Shown: one piece after another, positions 48,572 through 61,600 of the stretch
How positions within the stretch are numbered: the stretch's first letter is position 1
How the letters are laid out: every line of letters begins with the position of its first letter
NCBI RefSeq assembly: GCF_932526225.1
Contig: NC_064038.1
Coordinates: 1,302,001 to 1,366,000 of the forward strand
Length of the DNA stretch: 64,000 bases
Source of the DNA: Nematostella vectensis
Taxonomy: Eukaryota > Cnidaria > Anthozoa > Actiniaria > Edwardsiidae
Direction of reading: 5' to 3'
The notes under the pieces: model-generated
The model's input: only the letters and a program-made list of their open reading frames with translations
The model's database searches: none
What the model was told of the DNA's origin: nothing
Translations under genes and position numbers: made by a program

Positions 48572-49036
48572 GGGGCTCGTTTCTCGAAACACCCGAGAAT
48601 TCTCGGTCCCGAAAACGTTTTATTTCTTAAATTTGAAAAGCTGGCTAATTCCTATAAAATTTATGGTATATAATGTGTTGAACTATCATCAAACATAGTA
48701 TTTTACCACAAAGATTCATGTGAAGGATTATCCTCTTTATAGATTTTGATCCTTTCTCGAACTTCTCGGGCCCGAAATTCACAAGCTTAAATATTAAGAA
48801 AGTTCTCGGGACCTCGCAGTCACCCGAGACTTTTCGGGTAACTTTCTGGCTTCAGCAAAACTTCGAAAATTGCCCTATTGAGCATAATCATTTGGAATAC
48901 GAACCAAGTGGATGTTAAAACTGTTCTAAAACATAAAAGCGGTTCTCCAAAAGGAAAACATGCGAAATTTTGGCCAAAAATGCAAAATAACCTCTTCGGG
49001 CCCAAGAATTCTCGGGTGTTTCGAGAAACGGGCGCC
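48572..49036. mobile_element. MITE with ~40 bp terminal inverted repeats
   Basis: GGGGCTCGTTTCTCGAAACA at the left end is matched by the complementary TGTTTCGAGAAACGGGCGCC at the right end, and the complementarity continues through CCCGAGAATTCT. No transposase ORF. It lies ~100 bp after the DEG/ENaC stop, so it may be transcribed as part of the 3' UTR. Confidence 0.8.
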
Positions 49037-49597
49037 AGGGAAAGAAAGGAACGCCTGACATTCGGGCTAATGATCATTCTTCTCTCCGCGCGTCGCACTA
49101 AAGGTCTGACTGATTTTTAAGTTTTTACTCTGTTTTCTTTTTTGTACGTTGAAAACATCATTACTGCTACTTTATCACTACTTTTAATACCATCTCCTGT
49201 AATAAGAGAGTTTCATAGATTCAAATTCAGTTGTACTGCGAAAGGCTTTAATAAACAAAATTATTATTATTACAATTTTCATCATTTAGCATTGTTGTAA
49301 TTATTGTTATTATTATAATTGTTAGTACTATTTTCTATAAAGGTTTTACCAGGTGTCCAGACAGTGCGTTGCGTTAATTCGCACAGAGAAAGCATGGACA
49401 TATAAGCACTACACTAATAACACCCCGAACTTTAGCTTTCTTTTGCTGTGCAATTCAAAGGGTAAAACAGTGAGAAACAACTCCGACAAACAAAAATACA
49501 AAACTCTTTAAACTTCAACTCTTATTCATTTACTTTTCCAACAACTTGTCTCATTTATTTCTCCCCTTTTTTTGACAGCTTGTCTGATTGAAGGCTT
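49037..49597. terminator. DEG/ENaC 3' flank with poly(A) signal
   Basis: AATAAA at 49250-49255 is the first good + strand signal beyond the MITE; use of it would give a ~0.8 kb 3' UTR. No exon is seen in the rest. Confidence 0.4.
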
Positions 49598-52024
49598 GTC
49601 ACACGCACACTTTCCAGTCACACCTTGTCACGCCCTGTCACACGCACACTTTCCAGTCACATCTTGTCACGCCCTGTCACATGCACACTTTCCAGTCACA
49701 CCTTGTCACACCTTGTCACGCCCTGTCACACGCACACTTTCCAGTCACACCTTGTCACGCCCTGTCACACGCGCACTTTCCAGTCACACCTTGTCACGCC
49801 CTGTCACACGCACACTTTCCAGTCACACCTTGTCACACCCTGTGACACGCACACTTTCCAGTCACACCTTGTCACGCCCTGTCACACGCACACTTTCCAG
49901 TCACACCTTGTCACGCCCTGTGACACGCACACTTTCCAGTCACACCTTGTCACGCCCTGTCACACGCGCACTTTCCAGTCACACCCTGTGACACGCACAC
50001 TTTCCAGTCACACCTTGTCACGCCCTGTCACACGCACACTTTCCAGTCACACCTTGTCACACCCTGTGACACGCACACTTTCCAGTCACACCTTGTCACG
50101 CCCTGTGACACGCACACTTTCCAGTCACACCTTGTCACGCCCTGTGACACGCACACTTTCCAGTCACACCTTGTCACACCCTGTGACACGCACACTTTCC
50201 AGTCACACCTTGTCACGCCCTGTCACACGCACACTTTCCAGTCACACCTTGTCACGCCCTGTGACACGCACACTTTCCAGTCACACCTTGTCACGCCCTG
50301 TCACACGCGCACTTTCCAGTCACACCCTGTGACACGCACACTTTCCAGTCACACCTTGTCACGCCCTGTCACACGCACACTTTCCAGTCACACCTTGTCA
50401 CACCCTGTGACACGCACACTTTCCAGTCACACCTTGTCACGCCCTGTGACACGCACACTTTCCAGTCACACCTTGTCACGCCCTGTGACACGCACACTTT
50501 CCAGTCACACCTTGTCACGCCCTGTCACACGCGCACTTTCCAGTCACACCCTGTGACACGCACACTTTCCAGTCACATCTTGTCACGCCCTGTCACACGC
50601 ACACTTTCCAGTCACACCTTGTCACACCCTGTGACACGCACACTTTCCAGTCACATCTTGTCACGCCCTGTGACACGCACACTTTCCAGTCACACCTTGT
50701 CACGCCCTGTCACACGCACACTTTCCAGTCACACCTTGTCACGCCCTGTGACACGCACACTTTCCAGTCACGCCTTGTCACACCCTGTCACACGCACACT
50801 TTCCAGTCACACCTTGTCACGCCCTGTCACACGCGCACTTTCCAGTCACACCCTGTGACACGCACACTTTCCAGTCACACCTTGTCACGCCCTGTCACAC
50901 GCACACTTTCCAGTCACACCTTGTCACGCCCTGTCACACGCACACTTTCCAGTCACACCTTGTCACGCCCTGTGACACGCACACTTTCCAGTCACACCTT
51001 GTCACACCCTGTGACACGCACACTTTCCAGTCACATCTTGTCACGCCCTGTGACACGCACACTTTCCAGTCACACCTTGTCACGCCCTGTGACACGCACA
51101 CTTTCCAGTCACACCTTGTCACGCCCTGTGACACGCACACTTTCCAGTCACACCTTGTCACGCCCTGTCACACGCGCACTTTCCAGTCACACCCTGTGAC
51201 ACGCACACTTTCCAGTCACACCTTGTCACGCCCTGTGACACGCACACTTTCCAGTCACACCTTGTCACGCCCTGTGACACGCACACTTTCCAGTCACACC
51301 TTGTCACACCCTGTGACACGCACACTTTCCAGTCACATCTTGTCACGCCCTGTGACACGCACACTTTCCAGTCACACCTTGTCACGCCCTGTGACACGCA
51401 CACTTTCCAGTCACACCTTGTCACGCCCTGTCACACGCGCACTTTTCAGTCACACCCTGTGACACGCACACTTTCCAGTCACACCTTGTCACGCCCTGTC
51501 ACACGCACACTTTCCAGTCACACCTTGTCACGCCATGTCACATGCACACTTTCCAGTCACACCCTGTGACACGCACACTTTCCAGTCACACCTTGTCACG
51601 CCCTGTCACACGCACACTTTCCAGTCACACCTTGTCACGCCATGTCACATGCACACTTTCCAGTCACACCTTGTCACGCCATGTCACATGCACACTTTCC
51701 AGTCACACCTTGTCACGCCCTGTCACACGCACACTTTCCAGTCACACCTTGTCACGCCCTGTCACACGCACACTTTCCAGTCACACCTTGTCACGCCCTG
51801 TCACACGCACACTTTCCAGTCACGCCCTGTCACACGCACACTTTCCAGTCACACCTTGTCACGCCCTGTCACACGCACACTTTCCAGTCACACCTTGTCA
51901 CGCCATGTCACACGCACACTTTCCAGTCACACCTTGTCACGCCCTGTCACACGCACACTTTCCAGTCACACCTTGTCACGCCCTGTCACACGCACACTTT
52001 CCAGTCACACCTTGTCACGCCATG
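49598..52024. repeat. Minisatellite, 39 bp unit, ~62 copies
   Basis: The unit contains CACGCACACTTTCCAGTCAC and ACCTTGTCACGCCCTGT. Variants (GTGACACG vs GTCACACG, CGCGCAC, CCATGTCACATG) recur in blocks. Since 39 is divisible by three, long frames with a 13-residue period are open on both strands; these are not genes. Confidence 0.97.
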
Positions 52025-52138
52025 TAAAGTTTACTGCGATCTAAAGAAATCTATTGCGGAAAGTAGAAGTGAGTTCTTCTTTTGTGTGACTTTAAGAAAA
52101 GAAAAACAAGCTGCACGAGGAAAGTGGAGTGGAGTCCC

Positions 52139-52487
52139 AATAACAATAACAATAACAATAACAATAACAATAACAATAACAATAACAATAACAATAACAA
52201 TAACAATAACAATAACAATAACAATAACAATAACAATAACAATAACAATAACAATAACAATAACAATAACAATAACAATAACAATAACAATAACAATAAC
52301 AATAACAATAACAATAACAATAACAATAACAATAACAATAACAATAACAATAACAATAACAATAACAATAACAATAACAATAACAATAACAATAACAATA
52401 ACAATAACAATAACAATAACAATAACAATAACAATAACAATAACAATAACAATAACAATAACAATAACAATAACAATAACAATAATA
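52139..52487. repeat. Hexanucleotide microsatellite (AACAAT)n, ~58 copies
   Basis: A perfect AACAAT array of about 350 bp. It produces poly-Asn, poly-Leu and Ile-Thr frames that are artefacts. It lies just upstream of a LINE 3' fragment. Confidence 0.98.
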
Positions 52488-52544
52488 TTGTAATAAAAAA
52501 TACAAAAATTACAAAACAGGGCAGCACGTATTCTAACTTATTCT

Positions 52545-53036
52545 CCCTATGACACTCCTAGTACTGAGGTGCTCGGGAAACTGGATTGGAGGACAGTTGC
52601 TGAAAAACTGAGAGAAGAGAGGTGCACATTAATGTATAAGATTTTGAATGGTTTACAGCCTGAGTATTTAAGGAAGCTGTTTGTTCAACGGTCAAATACG
52701 ACTAATGTCACTTTGAGAAATACTAGTAACAAATTGACACTTCCCTTGCCTAAAACAAATTACTTGAAGAGAAGCCTCCGATTTAAAGGGGCCAAACAAT
52801 GGAACAGTCTTGATCCTAAATTAAGGCAGGCAAATTCTCTGGCCTTATCAAATCTTTACTTCAAAGAAATGTCTCGAGTCACGCTTAACATTTATCAATT
52901 GTTCTTATTTATTGAATTGTACATTTATTGTGACACGGTTTACTTGGAAACCAGTTGTAATTCTTATAGATTTTACATAACTGATGTAAAACCGTGCTTA
53001 AATAAATTTATATGTATGTATATGTATGTATGTATG
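52545..53036 (+). pseudogene. LINE 3'-end fragment (C-terminal region of ORF2)
   Basis: The frame reads LGKLDWRTVAEKLREERC, MYKILNGLQPEYL, SLRFKGAKQWNSLDPKLRQA and then loses similarity. This is the typical C-terminal tail of animal jockey/CR1-like non-LTR polymerases found after the RT domain. No RT motifs are present, so it is a heavily 5'-truncated copy. It ends in an ATGT-rich repeat near 53030. Confidence 0.7.
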
Positions 53037-53402
53037 GGTTAGGAAAAGGTCTTAGTGTGTTTCTGTGTGTGTGTGTGTGTGTGTGGGGGGGGGGGGGGGG
53101 TTAGGAGAAGGTCTTAGTGGGAGGGGGGGTAAAAGAAGGCCTTAGTGGTGGGGGTTAGGAGAAGGTCTTAGTGTGTGTGTGTGTGTGTGGGGGGGGGGGG
53201 TTAGGAGAAGGTCTTAGTGGGGGGAGGTTAGGAGAAGGTCTTAGTTGGGGGGAGGGGGCTAGGAGAAGGTCTTAGTGGGGGGGGGGGGGCTAGGAGAAGG
53301 TCTTTGTTGGGGGGGGGGGGCTAGGAGAAGGTCTTAGTGGGGGAGGGGGGGGGCTAGGAGAAGGTCTTAGTTGGGGGGGAGTGGGCTAGGAGAAGGTCTT
53401 AG
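53037..53402. repeat. G-rich minisatellite
   Basis: Units end in TTAGGAGAAGGTCTTAGT or CTAGGAGAAGGTCTTAGT and are joined by variable G-runs and GT runs. G-quadruplex-capable on +. Confidence 0.9.
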
Positions 53403-55620
53403 TGGGTGCCCATGGTGAGAAAGAGATAAAAGCGATTTAGTTTTCTTAGTGTTAACTGCTTTACAATTGAATGTAGCCTTTAATGCACCTGCAATCCACT
53501 GGAAACCTGAAAAGATTCTTTTGAGGTTCGAACAATCAGCATTCAATAAAAAGTCATATCCAGTAAAGGAATGGTGGGGAACCTAACTAGAGAATAAAAG
53601 AAAAGAAAAAAAAACATAGTTAGAAAGAAAAAAAAAACGTTGATGGCCGACGATCGAACTAGACAACATATAAACAAGATAGAAAAAAATAGACCATACA
53701 TCCAGACGTGCGCTGAATCACCGTATGGCAGCTAAAGCTTTACGGCTAGGCTGGAGATTTCGGCCCCAACACCGCTATCTAGCGAACTGTGTAACACTCA
53801 GGTACCGAGGCACCCGCGCATTAATAGGGAGGCAATAACCAGGTTCCTAGCCCTTAAGACCTAAGTCTTATACGGTTACGCCACACACAGCTCGCTGTGA
53901 TGTAGAGTGAAAAATATTGAGGTCTATCTGGGCTCCCTGGGTCTCTTGGGATGGACTATCCTATAGCAGCGGTGTAATCATCATGCACGTGGTAATGTTC
54001 TTAAGACAACAAAGGCCAAGTAAGTAAGCAAACACTGACGCAACTAAAACATAGCACTGAAAAGTTTACATGCTGGCATTTTTCAGATCAAATAATTTTA
54101 ATCATTAACAATTTTGATGTCACAGCGTGCAATTGCTGTTTGGTACAGGCAGCAAAAGCGCAGCATTGAGCTTTCTTCTATTCAAAATGGTGCTCGCTGG
54201 GTTTTTTAAGATTTAACCCGATTTGCATGTGCTGCTCGATTTCTATCTATTTTTTTATTCCTGCAAGTTATAGGAAGCAGCAGTATAGAAAACTAGCCAA
54301 TTACACAATGTGACTAAAATGTTGCTTGTTGTCTAAGGTGTTGCTTGTTGTCTAAGATGTTGTTTGAACTTATTCATCGCGTAGTAATTCGAACGAAGTG
54401 ATTGCTAATGTGTTGTGTTGTGATTCGCGTCCCCATGGGCTGCAAGTTTAGCTTGTACTCAAGTCAAATCTCACCGATTACTTGAGTATCATTGGCAACC
54501 ACCTCTCCATTATCAACACCGTCAAATAATAAAAGAAAAAAACTGTAATCACAAATTCCAATTATTCTGATAAATAATTATAATAAAAGCGGACCCTAAA
54601 CAATTTATTAACATTAAAGTACAGCATAGTGGCTCATCCATAAGCAAGCGCTGCTGAAAAAGCTTGAGCCATTTTGTTTAATAAAATAAACAAAACCTCA
54701 TAATAACTTTACAAGCTAATCTTTTGGCCGAATAATAGTACAGGAAAATTTATGCTGAATTGTTCAAATGAATAGTAGGGTTATGACATTTGGCAGGGTG
54801 GTAGATCCTTGCACCACGAGTAATTCTAGACAGGATGCCACGCCCAAAAACAAGTACTTCCAGTTTCATAGGGGTGGAATGATTATCACAAAAATGAAGG
54901 AAACATACACTTAATGTTTATGTACGGGCCCAAGTTTTCTCAGGTAGATAAAGGCTAATATATTTCATATTACCGTTACAAGGGCAACGCCCTCACAACG
55001 ATACTTCCAGATTTATAGAAATGCAATTAATACGATAGAAATTAATATAAAACACACTAAATATGCTAGTCAATGATTTTACTCTTGTATTTGGATTAAC
55101 ATCTATGCCTTAAAAAAAACCAGCTTTCCAAGGAGTAAAACTGTGTAATATAAATAAAGAATGACCCTGCAGACTGGATTAAATATGCAAAATTGTATAG
55201 AAATTGTTTGGAAATCTTGTTATACTTTTGTGTAACATCTGTGAGCTCACACTTGGTTCCTACAAATGAATATTTTAAGTGAAAAATATTAGATAATGTG
55301 TTTCCAATTTTCAAGGGGGAGGGGCTTTTCAAAGAGCATTAGCCAAAATAGCACCGAGAAAGTAAAACGTTTTGGCCAACATTTGGATTTTCTACTAAAA
55401 GCCTTAACCAACTAAAGGAAATTATAGAACCCCTCCTTTATCCTTTTGTGCAACATCTGTGCTTCCACATTTCGTCCCGAGAAAGCAATGAATATTTTAT
55501 GGTTTGACATTTCTTTTACCAATTTGCATGGTAAAAGTCAAAATGTTGTAGTGATTGGCGGATGGACACAAATGCAGCCAGATTGCCCCTGTTGTTAATC
55601 GTCACGATTTATTGACTGTT
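53403..55620. other. Intergenic, no gene recognised
   Basis: Mostly AT-rich unique sequence; 53700-53900 is more GC-balanced but shows no tRNA fold or exon I can support. The acceptor-like TGTTTTAG just before 55625 suggests a 5' UTR exon of the PAN gene may lie here. Confidence 0.35.
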
Positions 55621-55662
55621 TTAGGATAGGCTGCAGATTGCGAAAAAAGACGGAAGACTACA

Positions 55663-58600
55663 ATGGAAAGGTAAGATATTGTCTTCTTCTGTATCTTCAT
55701 CTTATTGATGTTGTCGTCATTTCTTCTTCTTTATATTCTTCTTTCCCCTTTGTTTTTCTTTTTCTCCTACGTTCTCTTGCACTATTTCTTTTATATGTAC
55801 ATGTAAATCTTATCCTCCTCTTGTTTTCTACCTCGGTGATCCTAGAACCTAAAATTACTTAGAGCCTAAACAGAACCTAATAGGAAGAGGGGAGGGGGAA
55901 TTGTTAATAACAAAAAAAAAATCAAAATTACCTATTTTCTGCATAGAATTATAGAGTAGGGCTGCAAATACGTAAAAAAATTTTTACAGCGATTTTTGCG
56001 CTATTTAGCGGATTTAGGCTAAACTTCTACTTCAGTCATCACTAGAGTGAAATATTCTATCCTACACAAACACATAGCTTAATACAACTGAATAAAAATT
56101 ACGGGGGAACGAATTTGGATTTTGTTCGTATAAATAGCAGCTGGGTAGGAACATTTTTTATTATTTTTTTTTCTTTCTTCTTTTTTTTTTAACAGATCTG
56201 AAACTGTCCCAAAACATTTTGCAGATCTCATAAGGAAAAAAATCCCATTCTTTCGGATGATTTGATTTTATCCCGGTCAATTCGAGTCCAGTTTATATTT
56301 AACTCTCCATAATTGAAGCGCAGTTACTGTAGTTGATGTAGCTAGCGTGACGTCCAAGCGCGGGATACAAGCGTGACTTCCACTTGGATGGTCTTCACCG
56401 TTCACAGCATTCATTATGTCGGCGCCAAAAAGTACAAAAGTAGACGATTGCTGTTTGAAAACTTAGCAATAACTACGCGCTATATCACCGCTGTAAATAA
56501 TTCAGAAAACCATATTTATATAATGCCTTTTCATCGATTCTAGCTGATTTTACTCGTTAAAAAGGTATTTTTATTATTTTATTACTTTTTTAAGTACCGT
56601 TTTACGTTTGACCGTTTTACGGTTCTGATTTGTTACTGAGGAATTAGGTTCTAGGATCACCGCGGTTTGTTTTCTTAGTTCGTTTATATTTCTTCGCTTA
56701 CTGTTTGCGTGTTTTTCTTTCTAGTTTTCTTCTTTTATGTTTCTTGCTTCTTACTTCTTTATCTTTTTCTCTTTCTTTTTTTATTTTCTTCGCTTTCCAT
56801 CGTCATTGTTTTTGCATTTTGTTTACAGATCTTCCTTCCTCCTACCAATCCTTTTTTTTCTTCCTAATATTATTTTCCTTTAATTATCGCGCATGAAACT
56901 CAGATAATCAGTTCAATATCTTTAGAAAATGTTGAATAATTTCATTCTTGAAGTATAACTACATCTTTTCCTTACATCTATTAAGTCATCTGAAAGTATT
57001 ATAATACTTTGGAGGTCATCATTTATTTTCTTTTTAATGCGTTCATCTGCTTTTATGAAATTTATTTGATTCACTTTATTTTACTTTTATTTTTATTCAT
57101 TTCATTTGTTTTGTTGTATTTCACTTTTTCATTTTATTTAATTTTTTATCAAATTTCACTATATAGTTTTTGCTTCATTTGATTTGATTATTTTCTTTGA
57201 AATGCTTCTTTTATTTCGTCAACCTTTTTAATCTTTATCTATTTAATTATCTACTTTAATTTTTTTTATAGACATGTTTCATTTTATTTCATGCTACTTT
57301 ATTTTATCAACTTTGATAGCAAATTCCAGAACTGCTAAACAAAACTACCGCCATTGCGTCAATTTAATGTATCTTTCATTGGCGTCCTCATTTCGCACTG
57401 GATACAAAAGCGTTAGGCAGCCTTGCAGCCGACAGGAAGAAAATGTTTTGTTTTTCATTTGACGAAGTGAAACAAGAACAAAAGATATAGGTCCTTTTAG
57501 AAATATAAGGATATATAACTGTTAAAAGGGGAGATGTGATGCATTCACGATTCACGATCGAAGTACAGTTGAAGATTGTTGTTACCATTGAAATCGTGTA
57601 TTCCGAGTATGAAAAAATATCTATGTAAAAAATGTATGCATGAACACCACCCGGACACAGCCATGGAAATAATAATTGTTGTACAAAGTACTAATGTAGT
57701 AATGTTGACGAATGAATATAATAGATCTTGTACTCGTGAAGTACCAATGTTGTAATGTTGATGAATGAAACCGTATTCTAGTGTAATTTATGGAATGTGC
57801 TCATTAAAAGATATGATTATTATTCACCAACACATTTTGGTGCCAGCAACTTCATAGAAGAGAGCCTTTGGTGTCAACAAGCAGCCTCGCACCTCCCCCC
57901 GCAGGAGAGAGCCTTTGGTGTCAACAAGCAGCCTCGCACCTCCCCCCGCAGGAGAGAGCCTTTGATGCGAGTAAACAAACTTAGCACCCCTCCCCCCACA
58001 GGAAAGAGCAATTGATGTCAACAAGCAACTTTACACATCCCCTCACAAGAGAGAGCTTTTGGTGTCAACAAGCAGCTTCACACCTCCCCCCCACAGTAGA
58101 GAGCATTTGATGCCAGTAAATAACTTTGCACCCCTCCCCCACAGAAGAAAGCCATTGGTGTCAACAAGCAGCTTCGCACATCCTCCCATAGGAGAGAGCC
58201 TTTGGTGTCAACAAGCAACTTCACACCTCCCCCCACAGGAGAGAGCATTTGATGCCAGTAAATAACTTCGCACCCCTCCCCCACAGAAGAAAGCCATTGG
58301 TGTCAACAAGCAGCTTCGCACCTCCTCCCATAGGAGAGAGCCTTTGGTGTCAACAAGCAACTTCACACCTCCCCCCACAGGAGAGAGCCTTTGGTATCAA
58401 CAAGCAACTTCACACCTCCCCCCACAGGAGAGAGCATTTGATGCCAGTAAATAACTTCGCACCCCTCCCCCACAGAAGAAAGCCTTTGGTGTCAACAAGC
58501 AGCTTCGCCCCTCCCGCCACAGGAGAGAGCCTTTGATGTCAACAAGCAGCTTTACTACTCCCCCACAGGAGAGAGCTTTTGATGTCAACAAGCAACTTCA

Positions 58601-61600
58601 GCCTTACCCCCACAGGAGAGAGCCTTTGGTGTCAACAAGCAGCTTCGCCCCCCCCCCCCCCCCCCCCCAAAGGAGAGAGCCTTTGTTGTCAACAAGCAAC
58701 TTCACCCCCCCCCCCCCCACAGGAGAGAGCCTTTGGTGTCAACAAGCAGCTTCAACCTCCCCCCACAGGAGAGAGCCTTTGATGTCAACAAGCAGCTTCG
58801 CCCCCCTCCCCCCCCAAAGGAGAGAGCCTTTGGTGTCAAAAAGCAGCTTCATAACTCCCCCCGAAGAAGAGAGCCTTTGATGTCAACAAGCAACTTTACA
58901 CCTCCCCCACAGGAGAGAGCCCTTGGTGTCAACAAGCAACTTCACCCCTCCCCCCACAGGAGAGAGCATTTCATGCCAGTAAACAACTTCGCACCCCTCA
59001 CCCACAGAAGAAAGCCATTGGTGTCCTTTGGTTCCGACAATTAGCTAACACCTCCCTCACAGAAGAAAATCTTTGGTGTCAACAATCAATATAACTATAA
59101 CTATCGAATAATTGTTGTTAACAGCTGTTAACAATATTTTTTGTTTCTAGGCGACACTTCTATACTCATCTCTACTCCTGGCTTTTGTTATACCGCGCAT
59201 GCGCAGAACAGTGCAGCAATAACGGAATGCAAACGGAATATGACACTTACCTTGGAGGTCACGTGATGGAAAGGCGACCAGGCCTTGGTGTCGAGGGCTG
59301 TACATTCGCTTGCCTTGACCATGCCGACTGCAGAAGCATCAACATCGACCTGACGACCCACATGTGTGAGCTGAACAATGCAACCAAGGAAGACTTCCCG
59401 GAGCACTTGACACGAAGGCCCAGGTCCCTCCACTCCACGAACGACTTCAGCAATAAGCCATTTTTTGAAGCCTCGTGCGGTGATTGGCTGAAGCGTGATC
59501 CAAACCTAAAATGCGGCTATTACTGGGTCAAAACAAAACGGAAGAAAACACTAGCGTACTGTGATATGGAGAGATTTGGTAAGATGCGCTAACAACCTGA
59601 TGATCGGATACTTGATCATCTATGATTTGGAGAAGGCCCTGTTGTTATGTATTTCATCCGAATTTCTGATGCATCTCGTCTACGAATTTCACAGATTATG
59701 CAAACATGAAGTACACCTGTAGTAGGTGACGATGTAGCCTGCACTAGGTGACGGTGTAGTCTGTAGTAGGTGTCGATGTAGCCTGTAGTAGGTGTCGATG
59801 TACCCTGTAGTAGGTGTCGATGTACCCTGTAGTAGGTGACGATGTAGCCTGTAGTAGGTGACGATGTACCCTGTAGTAGGTGACGATGTACCCTGTAGTA
59901 GGTGACGATGTACCCTGTAGTAGGTGACGATGTAGCCTGTAGTAGGTGACGATGTAGCCTGTAGTAGGTGTCGATGTACCCTGTAGTAGGTGTCGATGTA
60001 CCCTTTAGTAGGTGTCGATGTAGCCTGTAGTAGGTGTCGATGTACCCTGTAGTAGGTGTCGATGTAGCCTGTAGTAGGTGACGATGTACCCTTTAGTAGG
60101 TGACGATGTAGCCTGTAGTAGGTGACGATGTAGCCTGTAGTAGGTGACGATGTAGCCTGTAGTAGGTGACGATGTAGCCTGTACTAGGTGACGATGTACC
60201 CTGTAGTAGGTGTTGATGTACCCTGTAGTAGGTGACGATGTACCCTGTAGTAGGTGTCGATGTACCCTGTAGTAGGTGACGATGTAGCCTGTAGTAGGTG
60301 TCGATGTAGCCTGTAGTAGGTGTCGATGTACACTGTAGTAGGTGTCGATGTAGCCTGTAGTAGGTGACAATGTAGCCTGTACTAGGTGTCGATGTAGCCT
60401 GTAGTAGGTGTCGATGTACCCTGTAGTAGGTGTCGATGTACCCTGTAGTAGGTGTCGATGTAGCCTGTAGTAGGTGACGATGTAGCCTGTAGTAGGTGAC
60501 GATGTAGCCTGTTCTAGGTGTCGATGTACCCTGTAGTAGGTGTCGATGTACCCTGTAGTAGGTGTCGATGTACCCTGTAGTAGGTGTCGATGTAGCCTGT
60601 AGTAGGTGACGATGTAGCCTGTACTAGGTGTCCATGTACCCTGTAGTAGGTGACGATGTACCCTGTAGTAGGTGACGATGTAGTCTGTAGTAGGTGTCGA
60701 TGTAGTCTGTAGTAGGTGTCGATGTAGCCTGTAGTAGGTGTCGATGTAGTCTGTAGTAGATGTCGATGTAGTCTGTAATAGGTGTCGATGTAGCCTGTAG
60801 TAGGTGACGATGTAGCCTGTAGTAGGTGTCGATGTACCCTGTAGTAGGTGACGATGTAGCCTGTAGTAGGTGACGATGTACCCTGTAGTAGGTGACGATG
60901 TACCCTGTAGTAGGTGACGATGTACCCTGTAGTAGGTGACGATGTAGCCTGTAGTAGGTGACGATGTAGCCTGTAGTAGGTGTCGATGTACCCTGTAGTA
61001 GGTGTCGATGTACCCTTTAGTAGGTGTCGATGTAGCCTGTAGTAGGTGTCGATGTACCCTGTAGTAGGTGTCGATGTAGCCTGTAGTAGGTGACGATGTA
61101 CCCTTTAGTAGGTGACGATGTAGCCTGTAGTAGGTGACGATGTAGCCTGTAGTAGGTGACGATGTAGCCTGTAGTAGGTGACGATGTAGCCTGTACTAGG
61201 TGACGATGTACCCTGTAGTAGGTGTCGATGTACCCTGTAGTAGGTGACGATGTACCCTGTAGTAGGTGTCGATGTACCCTGTAGTAGGTGACGATGTAGC
61301 CTGTAGTAGGTGTCGATGTAGCCTGTAGTAGGTGTCGATGTACACTGTAGTAGGTGTCGATGTAGCCTGTAGTAGGTGACGATGTAGCCTGTACTAGGTG
61401 TCGATGTACCCTGTAGTAGGTGTCGATGTACCCTGTAGTAGGTGTCGATGTACCCTGTAGTAGGTGTCGATGTAGCCTGTAGTAGGTGACGATGTAGCCT
61501 GTAGTAGGTGACGATGTAGCCTGTTCTAGGTGTCGATGTACCCTGTAGTAGGTGTCGATGTACCCTGTAGTAGGTGTCGATGTACCCTGTAGTAGGTGTC

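Noticed and set aside
49598-52024. Frames with 13-residue repeats (TRTLSSHTLSRPV-like) on both strands
   Set aside because: A 39 bp period keeps every frame open; composition follows the satellite, with no conserved domain.
52051-52552. Poly-Asn, poly-Leu and Ile-Thr frames
   Set aside because: Translation of a perfect hexanucleotide microsatellite.
53700-53900. GC-balanced stretch considered as tRNA or other structured RNA
   Set aside because: No cloverleaf or A/B box pair could be found by eye.
55638-57462. Phe/Leu/Ser-rich frames that look like membrane proteins
   Set aside because: They come from a T-rich intron strand; there is no consistent start or homology.
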